From Rhodocyclales bacterium (GTDB lineage: Bacteria > Pseudomonadota > Gammaproteobacteria > Burkholderiales > Rhodocyclaceae): a stretch of 64,000 nucleotides of DNA. The notes beneath the pieces are model-generated. The model was not told where the DNA came from, searched no databases, and was given only the letters and a program-made list of their open reading frames with translations. Shown one piece after another: positions 1 through 11,353 of the stretch. Position 1 is the stretch's first letter. Every line of letters starts with the position of its first letter. Location: the NCBI GenBank assembly GCA_016235025.1, contig JACRMV010000001.1, positions 744,001 to 808,000 of the forward strand, given 5' to 3'. The position numbers and the translations under genes are program-made.

Positions 1-1
1 A

Positions 2-463
2 AAGTTCTCCCAAGCGCTCCATGCGGCACTGATGTGCTCCAACGTCAGCCCCGAACTGATTGAACTCGAACTCACCGAATCCCTGTTCATGGACATCTCC
101 GCAGTCGTTCAAGACAATTTGCGTGCCGCACGTGAAGCCGGCGTCAGCCTGGCTATCGACGATTTTGGTACCGGCTATTCATGCCTGGCCAACCTCAAGG
201 ATATCCCCGCAACCAAGCTGAAACTTGACCGTGCCTTTGTTATCGTGCTGCCCCACGATCGCCGCGCGTTTGCTGTCGTCAAGGCCATGACGCAGCTCGG
301 CCGCGAACTGGGCATGACCGTAGTGGCCGAAGGCGTGGAAGAAATGAATCAACTGGATGCCCTGCGCGAAGCCGGGGTCGATGCCATCCAGGGCTATATC
401 CATGCCCGCCCCATGCCGAAAGAAACCCTGCTGACCTGGCTTAAGGAAAGAAATCCGACATGA
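2..463 (+). CDS. EAL-domain c-di-GMP phosphodiesterase, C-terminal part (start outside window)
   Basis: The reading frame is open to the left edge, so only the last 153 residues are present. EAL-family landmarks are visible: an ELTES segment, the IDDFGTGYS loop, a KLDRAFV strand, VVAEGVE, and the terminal QGYIHARPMP. Enzymes of this family hydrolyse cyclic di-GMP to pGpG. The N-terminal part, which may hold sensor or GGDEF domains and the EAL signature itself, is not visible, so activity cannot be judged. Its stop overlaps the start of the HDOD gene by 4 bases (ATGA), indicating translational coupling. Confidence 0.88.
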   Translation, partial: KFSQALHAALMCSNVSPELIELELTESLFMDISAVVQDNLRAAREAGVSLAIDDFGTGYSCLANLKDIPATKLKLDRAFVIVLPHDRRAFAVVKAMTQLGRELGMTVVAEGVEEMNQLDALREAGVDAIQGYIHARPMPKETLLTWLKERNPT

Positions 464-1338
464 ATACCACCGCCGACGTCATCTCACCACCTGCGGTTGA
501 CTCCCTGCTGGAGAATTCACTCCGGGACATTGGAATTCCGCCCTGCCCTGCGGTTCTTGACCGCATTGTCCGTGAAATGCGCAAGGAGGCGCCGGATTTC
601 AAGCATGTTGCCAACATCATCAATACGGATGTCGCCCTCGGCGCCAGCCTGATCAAGACCGCCAACTCACCCTTCTTTGGCTTTCGCAGCCGGGTACGTT
701 CCGTCAATGAAGCGCTCATGGTGCTGGGCCTCACCGTTGCCAGCAAGGCGATTGCCGGAATTATCCTGCGGCGGGCTTTCCCGATAACGCCGGCACTGGA
801 GCGCTTCTGGGATTCCTCAATGCGAATTGCCCGCCTTTCCGGCTGGCTGGCACAGGACGTGGCCAGCAAGACAGTGTCGTCCGACGATAGTTACACCTAC
901 GCCCTCTTTCGGGACTGCGGCATCCCGGTATTGTTCAATCGCTTCCCCGCCTATGAAACAATGGTTCGGGAAGCCAACAATGAAACCGTCAAAAACTTCA
1001 CTGAGGTCGAGGAAACCCACCTGCCAACCAACCACGCGATGGTTGGCTGCCTTCTCGCCCAGAGCTGGTGGCTACCCGAGGAAACCTGCTTTGCCATTCG
1101 CCATCATCATGATTTGCAGGTAATCGAAACACCCGCCATCAGTTCGCCTCTGGCCAGCCGCTATCACATTGCCATTGCCCAATTGGCTGAATTTTTCCTG
1201 CAACGCCACACCGGCTTGAGTCATACCTGCGAATGGCCAAAACTCGGCGCAGCCTGTTTGAAACTGCTGGAAATCGACGAGAACGACATCGAGCCGATTT
1301 TCAACGAAGCCAGAATCATCATCCAGGCCGAAGACTAA
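460..1338 (+). CDS. HDOD domain protein
   Basis: A 292-residue protein with HDOD-family features: an N-terminal ILDRIVREM-like helix, [26 protein letters not shown], the [19 protein letters not shown] segment, and a later [16 protein letters not shown] plus AIRHHH region. HDOD proteins are HD-GYP relatives without catalytic activity that usually act in signalling output. Overlap with the upstream EAL gene suggests a shared c-di-GMP-related module. No partner or target is visible. Confidence 0.85.
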   Translation: MNTTADVISPPAVDSLLENSLRDIGIPPCPAVLDRIVREMRKEAPDFKHVANIINTDVALGASLIKTANSPFFGFRSRVRSVNEALMVLGLTVASKAIAGIILRRAFPITPALERFWDSSMRIARLSGWLAQDVASKTVSSDDSYTYALFRDCGIPVLFNRFPAYETMVREANNETVKNFTEVEETHLPTNHAMVGCLLAQSWWLPEETCFAIRHHHDLQVIETPAISSPLASRYHIAIAQLAEFFLQRHTGLSHTCEWPKLGAACLKLLEIDENDIEPIFNEARIIIQAED

Positions 1339-1378
1339 GAATCTCCCGGCAGAAATCGCCCCGGCGACAACTGGCGGC

Positions 1379-1384
1379 TATAAT
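1379..1384 (+). promoter_or_regulatory. Probable -10 element (TATAAT) for the gcv riboswitch transcript
   Basis: A perfect TATAAT lies about 15 bases before the first glycine aptamer. No good -35 hexamer is seen at 16-18 bases upstream, so this rests on the -10 and its position. Confidence 0.45.
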
Positions 1385-1397
1385 TCGCCTTGGTCGC

Positions 1398-1562
1398 CGG
1401 GAGAGCGTGAAGTGCTTTTCTGCTGTCACCGCCGAAGGCGCAACCCCCAGGAACCGCTCAGGCAAAAGGACCGACGACGCAGCAAAGATCTGGAGAGTGA
1501 TGGCCGGTTACGCCGGCGCCATCCACCGACGGAGTAAATCTCTCAGGTGCCAAGGACAGATG
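1398..1562 (+). ncRNA. Tandem glycine riboswitch upstream of gcvT
   Basis: Two consecutive glycine aptamers are recognisable. The first runs about 1398-1473, with a GGGAGAG 5' strand, CACCGCCGAAGG core and GCTCAGGCAAAAGGAC 3' end. The second runs about 1488-1562, with TGGAGAG, CACCGACGGAG and CTCTCAGGTGCCAAGGAC. They are separated by a short linker. Glycine riboswitches typically sit before glycine cleavage operons, and gcvT follows at 1611. Boundaries are approximate. Confidence 0.95.
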
Positions 1563-1600
1563 GGGATGCAGCGGATTCCCGTTGCATCCCTTTTCTATTT
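1563..1600 (+). terminator. Intrinsic terminator, expression platform of the glycine riboswitch
   Basis: A perfect 8-bp stem (GGGATGCA with TGCATCCC), a 12-base loop and a following TTTTCTATTT tract sit directly after the second aptamer and before the gcvT start. This suggests glycine-dependent transcription attenuation. ON-switch behaviour is inferred from the family, not visible here. Confidence 0.8.
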
Positions 1601-1610
1601 GAGGATCGCC

Positions 1611-2729
1611 ATGCCGCAACGCACCCCGCTTTACGCTGCCCACCTCGCCGCCCATGCCCGAATGGTCGATTTCGCCGGCTGGGAAATGCCGATCAACTAC
1701 GGCTCGCAAATCGAGGAACACCACGCCGTGCGGCAGGATGCCGGCATGTTCGATGTTTCCCACATGTGCGCGCTCGATCTGGTCGGACCCGATGCCACAT
1801 CCTGGCTGCGTCGCCTGCTGGCCAACGATGTCGCCCGCCTGACCCAGTCCGGCAAGGCACTGTATTCCTGCCTGCTCGATGAAGCCGGCGGCGTCATCGA
1901 CGACCTTATCGTCTATTTTTTTACAGCAACGCACTATCGCATCGTGGTCAATGCCGGTACGGCGCACAAGGACATCGCCTGGATGCGCACGCATCTGGCC
2001 GGATTTGACGTTGAGCTCAACGAACGCCGCGACGGCGCACATCCGCTGGCGATGATTGCCGTGCAAGGCCCCGCCGCTCGTGAGCGTTTCTGCACTGCGT
2101 TCCCTGCCACACGCAGCGCGGCAATGCAGCTCGCCCCGTTCCAGGCCGTCGAATGCCCTATCAATGCCAGCGCATGGATGATCGCCCGCACCGGCTATAC
2201 CGGCGAAGACGGCTTCGAGATCACACTGCCGGCCGCACAGGCAGAAGCCGCCTGGCAGGCGCTGCTTGCGGCCGGCGTCAAACCCTGCGGCCTCGGCGCA
2301 CGCGACACGCTGCGCCTCGAAGCCGGGATGAACCTGTACGGCCAGGACATGGACGAAACCGTGTCACCCTACGAGGCCGGCCTGCGCTGGACGGTTGATC
2401 TGCGCGATGCAGCGCGCGAATTCATCGGAAAGTCGGCGCTGGCGACACGGCGCGTGGAGCAGCAATTCGTTGGCCTGTTATTGCTGGAACGCGGTGTGCT
2501 GCGCGCCCACCAGAAAGTTCTCACCGCACAAGGCGCCGGCGAAATCACCAGCGGCAGTTTCTCGCCCACTCTCAATCAGTCCATCGCCCTCGCCCGCCTG
2601 CCGGTCGGCGTTGCCATCGGCAGCGAAGTCGAGGTCGAAATCCGCGACAAGCGACTCAAGGCGCGCGTCGTCAAACCCCTGTTCGTCCGCCACGGAAAAT
2701 CCCTGCTTGCCTCACCCTCTTCTTTATAA
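1611..2729 (+). CDS. gcvT: Glycine cleavage system T protein (aminomethyltransferase)
   Basis: A 372-residue T protein starting [23 protein letters not shown]; the ATG at 1611 has GAGG upstream. It transfers the methylene group from the aminomethyl-lipoyl arm of GcvH to tetrahydrofolate. Family landmarks include [43 protein letters not shown] and the FIGKSAL segment. The FIGKSAL codons coincide with a 22/24 copy of the interspersed repeat, although F-I-G-x-x-A-L is itself a family motif. It is followed 11 bases later by gcvH. The frame is open further upstream through the riboswitch, but that extension is not protein-like. Confidence 0.97.
   Translation: MPQRTPLYAAHLAAHARMVDFAGWEMPINYGSQIEEHHAVRQDAGMFDVSHMCALDLVGPDATSWLRRLLANDVARLTQSGKALYSCLLDEAGGVIDDLIVYFFTATHYRIVVNAGTAHKDIAWMRTHLAGFDVELNERRDGAHPLAMIAVQGPAARERFCTAFPATRSAAMQLAPFQAVECPINASAWMIARTGYTGEDGFEITLPAAQAEAAWQALLAAGVKPCGLGARDTLRLEAGMNLYGQDMDETVSPYEAGLRWTVDLRDAAREFIGKSALATRRVEQQFVGLLLLERGVLRAHQKVLTAQGAGEITSGSFSPTLNQSIALARLPVGVAIGSEVEVEIRDKRLKARVVKPLFVRHGKSLLASPSSL
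2428..2451 (+). repeat. Interspersed 24-bp repeat copy inside gcvT
   Basis: 22 of 24 bases match the window consensus in AAAAGTC orientation. It encodes part of the naturally conserved FIGKSAL region, so it may be partly coincidental. Confidence 0.5.
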
Positions 2730-2740
2730 AGGAGCACACC

Positions 2741-3115
2741 ATGAGCACCCCCAGCAACCTGAAATACACAGCCTCACACGAATGGATCAAGCAGGAAGCC
2801 GACGGCACGCTGACCATCGGCATCACGGACCACGCCCAGGAAGCGCTGGGCGACATCGTCTTCCTGGAACTGCCCGGCGTCGGCCGCAGCGTCAAGGTCG
2901 GCGAAGCCTGCGCCGTGGTCGAATCGGTCAAGGCCGCATCCGACATTTATGCACCGGTTTCCGGCGAGATCATCGAAGCCAACCAGGCCGCAGCCGATGC
3001 GCCGGAAAACATCAATGCCGACGCCTGGGCCAACTGGCTGTTCCGTATCAAACCCGCCAACCCCGCTGAACTCGATGCCCTGCTCGACGCCGACGCCTAC
3101 GCCGCAACCCTGTGA
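2741..3115 (+). CDS. gcvH: Glycine cleavage system H protein (lipoyl carrier)
   Basis: A 124-residue lipoyl-domain protein with ASHEWIK near the N-terminus and the lipoylation motif [17 protein letters not shown], placing the modified lysine at residue 64. It shuttles the aminomethyl intermediate between GcvP, GcvT and the L protein. A strong RBS (AAAGGAG) precedes the ATG. The stop overlaps a possible GTG start of gcvP. Second gene of the riboswitch-controlled operon. Confidence 0.97.
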   Translation: MSTPSNLKYTASHEWIKQEADGTLTIGITDHAQEALGDIVFLELPGVGRSVKVGEACAVVESVKAASDIYAPVSGEIIEANQAAADAPENINADAWANWLFRIKPANPAELDALLDADAYAATL

Positions 3116-3117
3116 AC

Positions 3118-5925
<2,808 letters not shown>

Positions 5926-6009
5926 AACATCCTGATACGGAGTCGTTGTGCGCTGGAGGAACCGCTGCACTACAATCGGTGTCACACAATTTTTCCAAGG
6001 AGATTTGGC

Positions 6010-6654
6010 ATGACTAAACTGATCCGCTTGCTCGCTTCGCTATTCGCTGTCGCGCTCGTTACGGCCACACCCGGCTTTGCCGCCGACCTCGAAGCTGGCC
6101 GCGATTACACGCTGATTGATCCGCCGCTCTATACGCCCAAGGGCAAAATCGAGGTGATCGAGTTTTTTTCCTACGCCTGTCCGCACTGCAATGAGTTCCA
6201 CCCGGCGCTCGACGCCTGGGCCGCCAAGCTGCCGAAAGATGTCGTGTTGCGCCGCGCGCCAATCACCTTCCGCCGCCCGCCGTGGGAACGGCTGTCGCGC
6301 ATCTATTTTGCGCTCGAAGCGATGGGTCAAGTCGATCGGCTGAATAGCGCCGTATTCAAGTCCCTGCACGAAGAACGCTTCGTCATCAACAGCGATGAAG
6401 CAGCGATCGACTGGGCGGTGAAGCATGGGCTCGATGGCAAGAAGTTTGGCGACATGCTTACCTCCTTCAGTGTCCAGAGCAAGGTTCAGCAAGCCGATCA
6501 GGAATCCGCCTCAGCCAAAATACAGGGCGTCCCGGCGCTGGTGGTCGATGGTCGCTGGCTGATCAACAATCAGGCTGCCAGCGGTAACGCAGACCTGCTC
6601 AAGCGCGTCGACTTTTTAGTCGCCAAGGCACGCAAGGAAAAGAAATTCAAGTGA
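6010..6654 (+). CDS. dsbA: Periplasmic thiol:disulfide oxidoreductase DsbA
   Basis: A 214-residue protein with a signal peptide (basic MTKLIR, hydrophobic core, cleavage near GFA-AD at residues 24-25). It has a thioredoxin-fold active site C57-P-H-C60 in FFSYACPHCNEFHP and a later cis-proline segment GVPALVVDGRWL. It introduces disulfides into exported proteins and is reoxidised by DsbB, encoded immediately downstream with a 4-base overlap. An AAGGAG RBS precedes the ATG. Confidence 0.95.
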   Translation: MTKLIRLLASLFAVALVTATPGFAADLEAGRDYTLIDPPLYTPKGKIEVIEFFSYACPHCNEFHPALDAWAAKLPKDVVLRRAPITFRRPPWERLSRIYFALEAMGQVDRLNSAVFKSLHEERFVINSDEAAIDWAVKHGLDGKKFGDMLTSFSVQSKVQQADQESASAKIQGVPALVVDGRWLINNQAASGNADLLKRVDFLVAKARKEKKFK

Positions 6655-7145
6655 GGTCGCAGCCCGCGCCACGCATCACCTTCCTTCTCATCGGCCTCGT
6701 TGCTGTCGGCTTGGTGGCAGGCGGCCTGATACTGGCGCGCACACTGAACCTCGCGGCCTGTCCGCTCTGCATCCTGCAACGCATGGCTTATCTGCTGCTG
6801 GCGCTTGAAGGCCTGCTGGCAGCAACGCTCGCCGCGCGACCTGCCGCAGTGCGTGGTGCGGCCCTGCTGATGGGCCTAACGGCGCTCACCGGAGCCAGCA
6901 TCGCTGCATACCAAACCTGGTTACAACGTTTCGCCAAAGGGGCCAGCTGCGCCGCCGATCAGCCGTGGTGGGAACGTTTTGTCGACTGGGCCGGCGTCCA
7001 GTACCCGTTACTGTTCGAAGCCACCGGATTGTGTTCGGAAGCCGGCTGGAAATTTCTCGGCCTGTCGATTGCCGAGTGGTCGCTGATCATCTTCACGGCA
7101 CTCACACTGTTCAGCCTGCGCCTGGTGCTGCGCTCCACCCGCTAA
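6651..7145 (+). CDS. dsbB: Disulfide bond formation protein DsbB
   Basis: A 164-residue inner-membrane protein with four hydrophobic segments and two cysteine pairs: C37-P-L-C40 followed by ILQR, and C100 with C128 in the second periplasmic loop. It reoxidises DsbA and passes electrons to quinones. The start is GTG, overlapping the dsbA stop (GTGA), so translation is probably coupled. Confidence 0.93.
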   Translation: MRSQPAPRITFLLIGLVAVGLVAGGLILARTLNLAACPLCILQRMAYLLLALEGLLAATLAARPAAVRGAALLMGLTALTGASIAAYQTWLQRFAKGASCAADQPWWERFVDWAGVQYPLLFEATGLCSEAGWKFLGLSIAEWSLIIFTALTLFSLRLVLRSTR

Positions 7146-7180
7146 CCCGGGGCGACTGACATCCCTCTCCCCGCTGCATC

Positions 7181-7204
7181 GCCGTATCACCGGCGCCGAC
7201 TTTT
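7181..7204 (-). repeat. Interspersed 24-bp repeat copy between dsbB and the diguanylate cyclase gene
   Basis: 21 of 24 bases match, in GCCGT...TTTT orientation on the plus strand. It lies between two convergent genes. Confidence 0.8.
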
Positions 7205-7211
7205 TGTAAGT

Positions 7212-8042
7212 CTAAGCGCCCGCCGGCGCAAGACTAAAAAAGTTGCGTCCCGCGTGTTTGGCCTGATACATAGCCGCATCGGCGGCAGCCAGCAGTCTAT
7301 CGGCGCTCTCATTCGTCTGCGGGACGGCCGCCGCGACTCCCATGCTCACACTGACTATGCGGTGCTCGCTGGTGTGATGGGGAATCGCCAACGCAGCAAT
7401 ACGCACCTGTATCCGCTCAGCCACGAGAACTGCCTCGGCGGAACTGGCGTCCGGCAGAATCACGACGAATTCCTCGCCGCCGTAGCGGACCACCACATCC
7501 CGCGGGCGGATGGCAGCCTGCATGGCCGCTGCCACCTGACGCAGGCATTCATCACCCATGATGTGGCCATAGGTATCGTTGTAGCGTTTAAAGTAATCAA
7601 TATCGATCATGATCAGGGACAAGAATTGCCCCTCCCGCTGGGCGATCTTCCATTCCCGCTCCAGATACTCGTCGAACGCACGACGATTGAGCAAACCGGT
7701 CAGCCCGTCATGCACCGCATCGTATTCGAGCGCCACAGCGTGGGTCATGTCGCGCAGGGTTTCCACCACAGCGATGATCCGGCCCTTATCGTCACGTACC
7801 GGACGTACATCGATGCCCAGATAAAGCGTCTCTCCTCGCTGCGGCATGGCACACCAGTTCGAAGCATGAACCCCGTGCTCCAGTTCAACGACCTTGTCCG
7901 ACTCGACATAGAGCATTGCAATATCACCGAGGCGATTGGACATCACCAAATCGGCAAGGCAGGGACGAGGTTCCCGATAGAAAGCACGCCAATGTTCACA
8001 TGTGTCGACGATACCCGCACTCTTGACCCCCATACCGCCCAT
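7212..8042 (-). CDS. PAS-like/GGDEF diguanylate cyclase
   Basis: A 276-residue protein. Residues 1-105 look like a PAS/PAC fold (LGIDVRPVRDDKGRIIAVVETLRDMT). Residues 106-270 form a GGDEF domain with DGLTGLLNRRAF, DIDYFKRYND, the active-site GGEEF at 188-192, and an RxxD product-inhibition site (R179, D182) five residues before it. It should make c-di-GMP from GTP. The ATG follows the stop of the acyl-CoA ligase with no spacer (TGA|ATG), so the two are probably cotranslated. No membrane segment is seen. Confidence 0.92.
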   Translation of the reverse strand: MGGMGVKSAGIVDTCEHWRAFYREPRPCLADLVMSNRLGDIAMLYVESDKVVELEHGVHASNWCAMPQRGETLYLGIDVRPVRDDKGRIIAVVETLRDMTHAVALEYDAVHDGLTGLLNRRAFDEYLEREWKIAQREGQFLSLIMIDIDYFKRYNDTYGHIMGDECLRQVAAAMQAAIRPRDVVVRYGGEEFVVILPDASSAEAVLVAERIQVRIAALAIPHHTSEHRIVSVSMGVAAAVPQTNESADRLLAAADAAMYQAKHAGRNFFSLAPAGA

Positions 8043-9680
8043 TCACTCGATGGCCGAACGCGATCCGACCTGGTCACGCAGGATGTTCTTGCGGATCTTG
8101 CCGGTCGATGTCCGCGGCAGCGCTTCAAACACAAAACGCCGTGGCACCTTGTAGCGCGCCATGTGCTCGCGACAGAACTCGCGCAATTCCTTGGCCGTGA
8201 CGCTGGCGCCTTCATGCAATTCGATGAAGGCGCAGGGAATCTCGCCCCAGGTCGGATGGGGTGCAGCCACCACGGCTGCCGCCGCAACGGCACGATGGCG
8301 GCAGAGTGCATCTTCCACTTCGACAGAAGAAATGTTCTCGCCACCGGAAATGATGATGTCCTTGCTGCGATCCTTGATCTTGACGTAGCCGTCAGGCTGC
8401 ATCACGGCCAGATCGCCGGTGTGGTACCAGCCGCCGCGGAACGCCTCGGCGGTGGCCTGCGGGTTTTTCAGATACCCCTTCATCACCAGGTTGCCGCGAA
8501 ACATGATCTCGCCCATGGTTTCGCCGTCACGCGGCACCTCCACCATCGCTTCTCCATCCATCACCGTCAGGCCTTCCTGAGCGTGATAACGCACACCCTG
8601 CCGACCATTGAGCCGCACTTGCTCCTCCAGCGGCAGGTGGCTCCAGTCCGCATGTTTGGCGCATACCGCAGCGGGGCCATAGGTTTCCGTCAAGCCATAG
8701 ACATGCGTCAGATCAAAGCCGATCCGCGCCATGCCGGCGATCATCGCGGCCGGCGGCGGCGCTGCCGCGACCAATGCGGAAACCTTGTGCCCGATGCCTT
8801 CGCGCAGTTCATCCGGGGCATTGACGAGCATCGAATGCACAATCGGCGCACCGCAATAATGGGTCACCTTGTGTTCGCGGATCGCGGCCAGAATCGACTT
8901 GGCCTCGACCCGTCGCAAACAGACATTGGTACCGGAATTGGCCGCCATGCTCCAGGGAAAACACCAGCCGTTGCAGTGGAACATCGGCAGTGTCCATAAA
9001 TACACCGACTGTGGCGGCATGCCCCAGGAAACAATGTTGGAGAGGGCATTCAGATAAGCGCCGCGATGATGATAGACGACGCCTTTCGGGTCACCTGTGG
9101 TGCCCGAGGTGTAGTTGAGCGAAATCGCATCCCACTCGTCGTCCGGCCCCTGCCATGCGTAATCCGGGCTGCCGCCGGCGAGCAGGGTTTCGTAATCGGT
9201 TTCCCCGAGGCGCTCGCCCGGGCCGGTGTACTCCGTGTCGTCGACATCGATCACCGTGATCTTGCGATCAGCCAGAGCCAGGGCCTGCCGTACCGTCGCC
9301 GAATACTCGCGATCGGTGATCAGCACCTTTGCCTCGCCGTGATTCAGCATGAAGACCAGCGCCCCGGCATCGAGCCGCGTGTTCAAGGTATTGAGCACGG
9401 CGCCGGTCATTGGCACACCGAAATGACATTCGAGCATCTCCGGCGTGTTGTTCAGCATCACCGCCACCGTATCACCAAAGCCGACTTTTCGCTGAACCAG
9501 TGCGGAGGCCAGTCGCCGGCTGCGTGCATACGCCTCTCGCCAGGTATAGCGACGCCGGCCGTGGATCACCGCCACATGATCCGGATAAACCGCCGCTGAG
9601 CGCTCGATGAACGTCAACGGCGTCAAGGGAGCATAATTCGCCCGGTTTTTCTCCAGACCAAGCATATAAGGATTTTTCAC
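8043..9680 (-). CDS. Acyl-CoA ligase (AMP-forming), medium/long-chain fatty acid type
   Basis: A 545-residue ANL-superfamily enzyme that activates a carboxylic acid to its CoA thioester through an acyl-adenylate. It has the AMP-binding P-loop YTSGTTGDPKGVVYHHRG, HVYGLTETYGPA, the WYHTGDLAVMQPDGYVKIKDR hinge and the C-terminal STGKIRKN lysine. The start is placed at GTG 9680, because GGAGG lies 8 bases upstream and homologues begin near this point; the frame extends 50 codons further without a credible RBS. The layout resembles AlkK/DmdB-type ligases. The substrate cannot be fixed from sequence. Confidence 0.92.
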   Translation of the reverse strand: MKNPYMLGLEKNRANYAPLTPLTFIERSAAVYPDHVAVIHGRRRYTWREAYARSRRLASALVQRKVGFGDTVAVMLNNTPEMLECHFGVPMTGAVLNTLNTRLDAGALVFMLNHGEAKVLITDREYSATVRQALALADRKITVIDVDDTEYTGPGERLGETDYETLLAGGSPDYAWQGPDDEWDAISLNYTSGTTGDPKGVVYHHRGAYLNALSNIVSWGMPPQSVYLWTLPMFHCNGWCFPWSMAANSGTNVCLRRVEAKSILAAIREHKVTHYCGAPIVHSMLVNAPDELREGIGHKVSALVAAAPPPAAMIAGMARIGFDLTHVYGLTETYGPAAVCAKHADWSHLPLEEQVRLNGRQGVRYHAQEGLTVMDGEAMVEVPRDGETMGEIMFRGNLVMKGYLKNPQATAEAFRGGWYHTGDLAVMQPDGYVKIKDRSKDIIISGGENISSVEVEDALCRHRAVAAAAVVAAPHPTWGEIPCAFIELHEGASVTAKELREFCREHMARYKVPRRFVFEALPRTSTGKIRKNILRDQVGSRSAIE

Positions 9681-9771
9681 GACTCTTGCCTCCTTCTTTT
9701 TAAATTGACTGATACGCTTTCTGCATGTGGCGGCAAACACGGCTACCCGCATGTGCGCCACTGGAAGCTGG

Positions 9772-11253
9772 TTATTTTGTTGTACAGATATGCAACTCGC
9801 CACCCACTGCCGCCCATTGCGCCGCTTCATCGGCCAGCGCCGCCGTGGTCAATGGCAAGGCTTTCAGATCACCCGTCATGACAAGACGAAATCCATGACT
9901 GGTAAATTGCGTCGCCAGTGGTGGCAAAGCCTGATCGTCACGCGCCCGATGCAGCAGCACGGCAATTCGCAGACAAAATATCAAGGTCCACTCCGTCGCC
10001 TCTTTTTCCAGTGGTTGCGCACGCTCGAGTTTGCCGCGATGCCCCAGCACCAGCCGTGACAGGCGCATCTGGTCGCGGCGCGAGAAACCGGGCATGTCGG
10101 CATTGGCAATGATGTAGGCACTGTGTTTGTGGTAACTCGAATGCGCCACCGAAATTCCGATTTCATGCAAGTGTGCCGCCCAGAGCAGAAACTGGGCATC
10201 GGGCTGCCCTTCCTCCTTCGCCAACGGCACCAGTTGTTGCAGCAAAGCCAATGCGGTCTGCGCCACCCGCGCCGCCTGGCGGCGATCAACTTCATAGCGC
10301 TGCATGAAACGATTGACCGTCGCTTCGCGCATATCGTCATGATGATAGCGACCGAGCTGATCGTAGAGCACACCAAGCCGCAATGCCCCCTCTGAGAAAT
10401 CCATCCGATCCAGCGCGAATTCCTTGAAAATGGCCGACATGATGGCCAACCCGCCCGGCAACACCAGCAGGCGGTCATCACGCAAACCACGCAGGCGCAT
10501 GCGCGAAGGTGTGCCGGCGTGCACCAGTTCGGCGCACAAACGCTCCAATCCATTGCGCGTAATGCCGTGATCCGAAAACCCGTTGGTTTCCAGCAAATCG
10601 ACGATGGCCTTGGCCGTGCCGGAAGAACCAATCACCCGATCCCATCCGGTTTCACGATAGACGCGAACAATTCCCTGCAATTCACGCCGGGCAGCCAGCT
10701 CGGCTTCCTTGAACGAATTCCGGTCAATCCGTCCTTCAGGAAAGAATCGCAGGCTGTAGCTGACGCAACCCATGTAGAGCGATTCAAGCTCGATCGGCGC
10801 AAAATTCCGGCCAATCGCAAATTCGGTTGAGCCACCGCCGATATCAATGACAAATTGCCGCTGGCCGGTGTTCGGCAAGGTGTGGGCGACACCCAGATAA
10901 ATCAAACGCGCTTCTTCGCGTCCTGCAATGACCTCGATCGGAAAGCCCAGCACCGTTTCCGCCTGCTGCAAAAATCCGGCGGCATTCTTGGCAACGCGCA
11001 AGGTGTTGGTCGCCACGGCACGCACCGCTCCAGGCTCGAAGCCACGCAAACGCTCGGCAAAACGGGATAGCGCCACCAACCCGCGTTTTTGCGCTGGAGC
11101 ATCCAGATGCTTTTCCGCTGTCAGTCCGGCAGCGAGGCGAACCGTCTCCTTTAACCCATCCAATGGATAGATCTGGTTGTCGACAATGCGTCCGATTTGC
11201 AGGCGAAAACTGTTGGAGCCAAGATCAACGGCGGCGGCAAGTTCATAAGTCAT
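9772..11253 (-). CDS. ppx: Exopolyphosphatase, Ppx/GppA family
   Basis: A 493-residue ASKHA-fold phosphatase with the N-terminal phosphate-1 loop AAVDLGSNSFRLQIGRI, the DIGGGSTEF phosphate-2 loop, an IGSSGTAKAI segment and a C-terminal HD-like region containing HLHEIG. It releases phosphate from polyphosphate, or possibly acts on pppGpp. It is divergent from ppk, so the pair probably controls polyphosphate turnover. Confidence 0.93.
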   Translation of the reverse strand: MTYELAAAVDLGSNSFRLQIGRIVDNQIYPLDGLKETVRLAAGLTAEKHLDAPAQKRGLVALSRFAERLRGFEPGAVRAVATNTLRVAKNAAGFLQQAETVLGFPIEVIAGREEARLIYLGVAHTLPNTGQRQFVIDIGGGSTEFAIGRNFAPIELESLYMGCVSYSLRFFPEGRIDRNSFKEAELAARRELQGIVRVYRETGWDRVIGSSGTAKAIVDLLETNGFSDHGITRNGLERLCAELVHAGTPSRMRLRGLRDDRLLVLPGGLAIMSAIFKEFALDRMDFSEGALRLGVLYDQLGRYHHDDMREATVNRFMQRYEVDRRQAARVAQTALALLQQLVPLAKEEGQPDAQFLLWAAHLHEIGISVAHSSYHKHSAYIIANADMPGFSRRDQMRLSRLVLGHRGKLERAQPLEKEATEWTLIFCLRIAVLLHRARDDQALPPLATQFTSHGFRLVMTGDLKALPLTTAALADEAAQWAAVGGELHICTTK

Positions 11254-11287
11254 GGCCTGATTTTAACCTCTGCCACCGCTTTGATTC

Positions 11288-11320
11288 TTGTCATGCAAGT
11301 GAAATGAAACTGACACATAA
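11288..11320 (+). promoter_or_regulatory. Candidate Pho box (PhoB site) upstream of ppk
   Basis: Three 11-base units line up as 7+4: TTGTCAT-GCAA, GTGAAAT-GAAA and CTGACAC-ATAA. They match the spacing and much of the PhoB consensus (CTGTCAT with an AT-rich 4-base spacer). The site lies in the 100-base gap between ppx and ppk, so phosphate starvation may control one or both genes. Confidence 0.6.
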
Positions 11321-11353
11321 TCTCTCTCCGTTCGAATCGAGAAGATCCATGCC

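Noticed and set aside
7181-7205. The 24-bp repeat as an intrinsic terminator (T-run after GC-rich bases)
   Set aside because: The internal dyad is too weak for a terminator stem, copies occur in both orientations relative to genes, and many are inside coding regions.
7254-8999. Long plus-strand open frame of 581 codons opposite the acyl-CoA ligase and diguanylate cyclase
   Set aside because: It is an antisense shadow of two well-supported genes, spans their junction, and has no RBS or recognisable domains.
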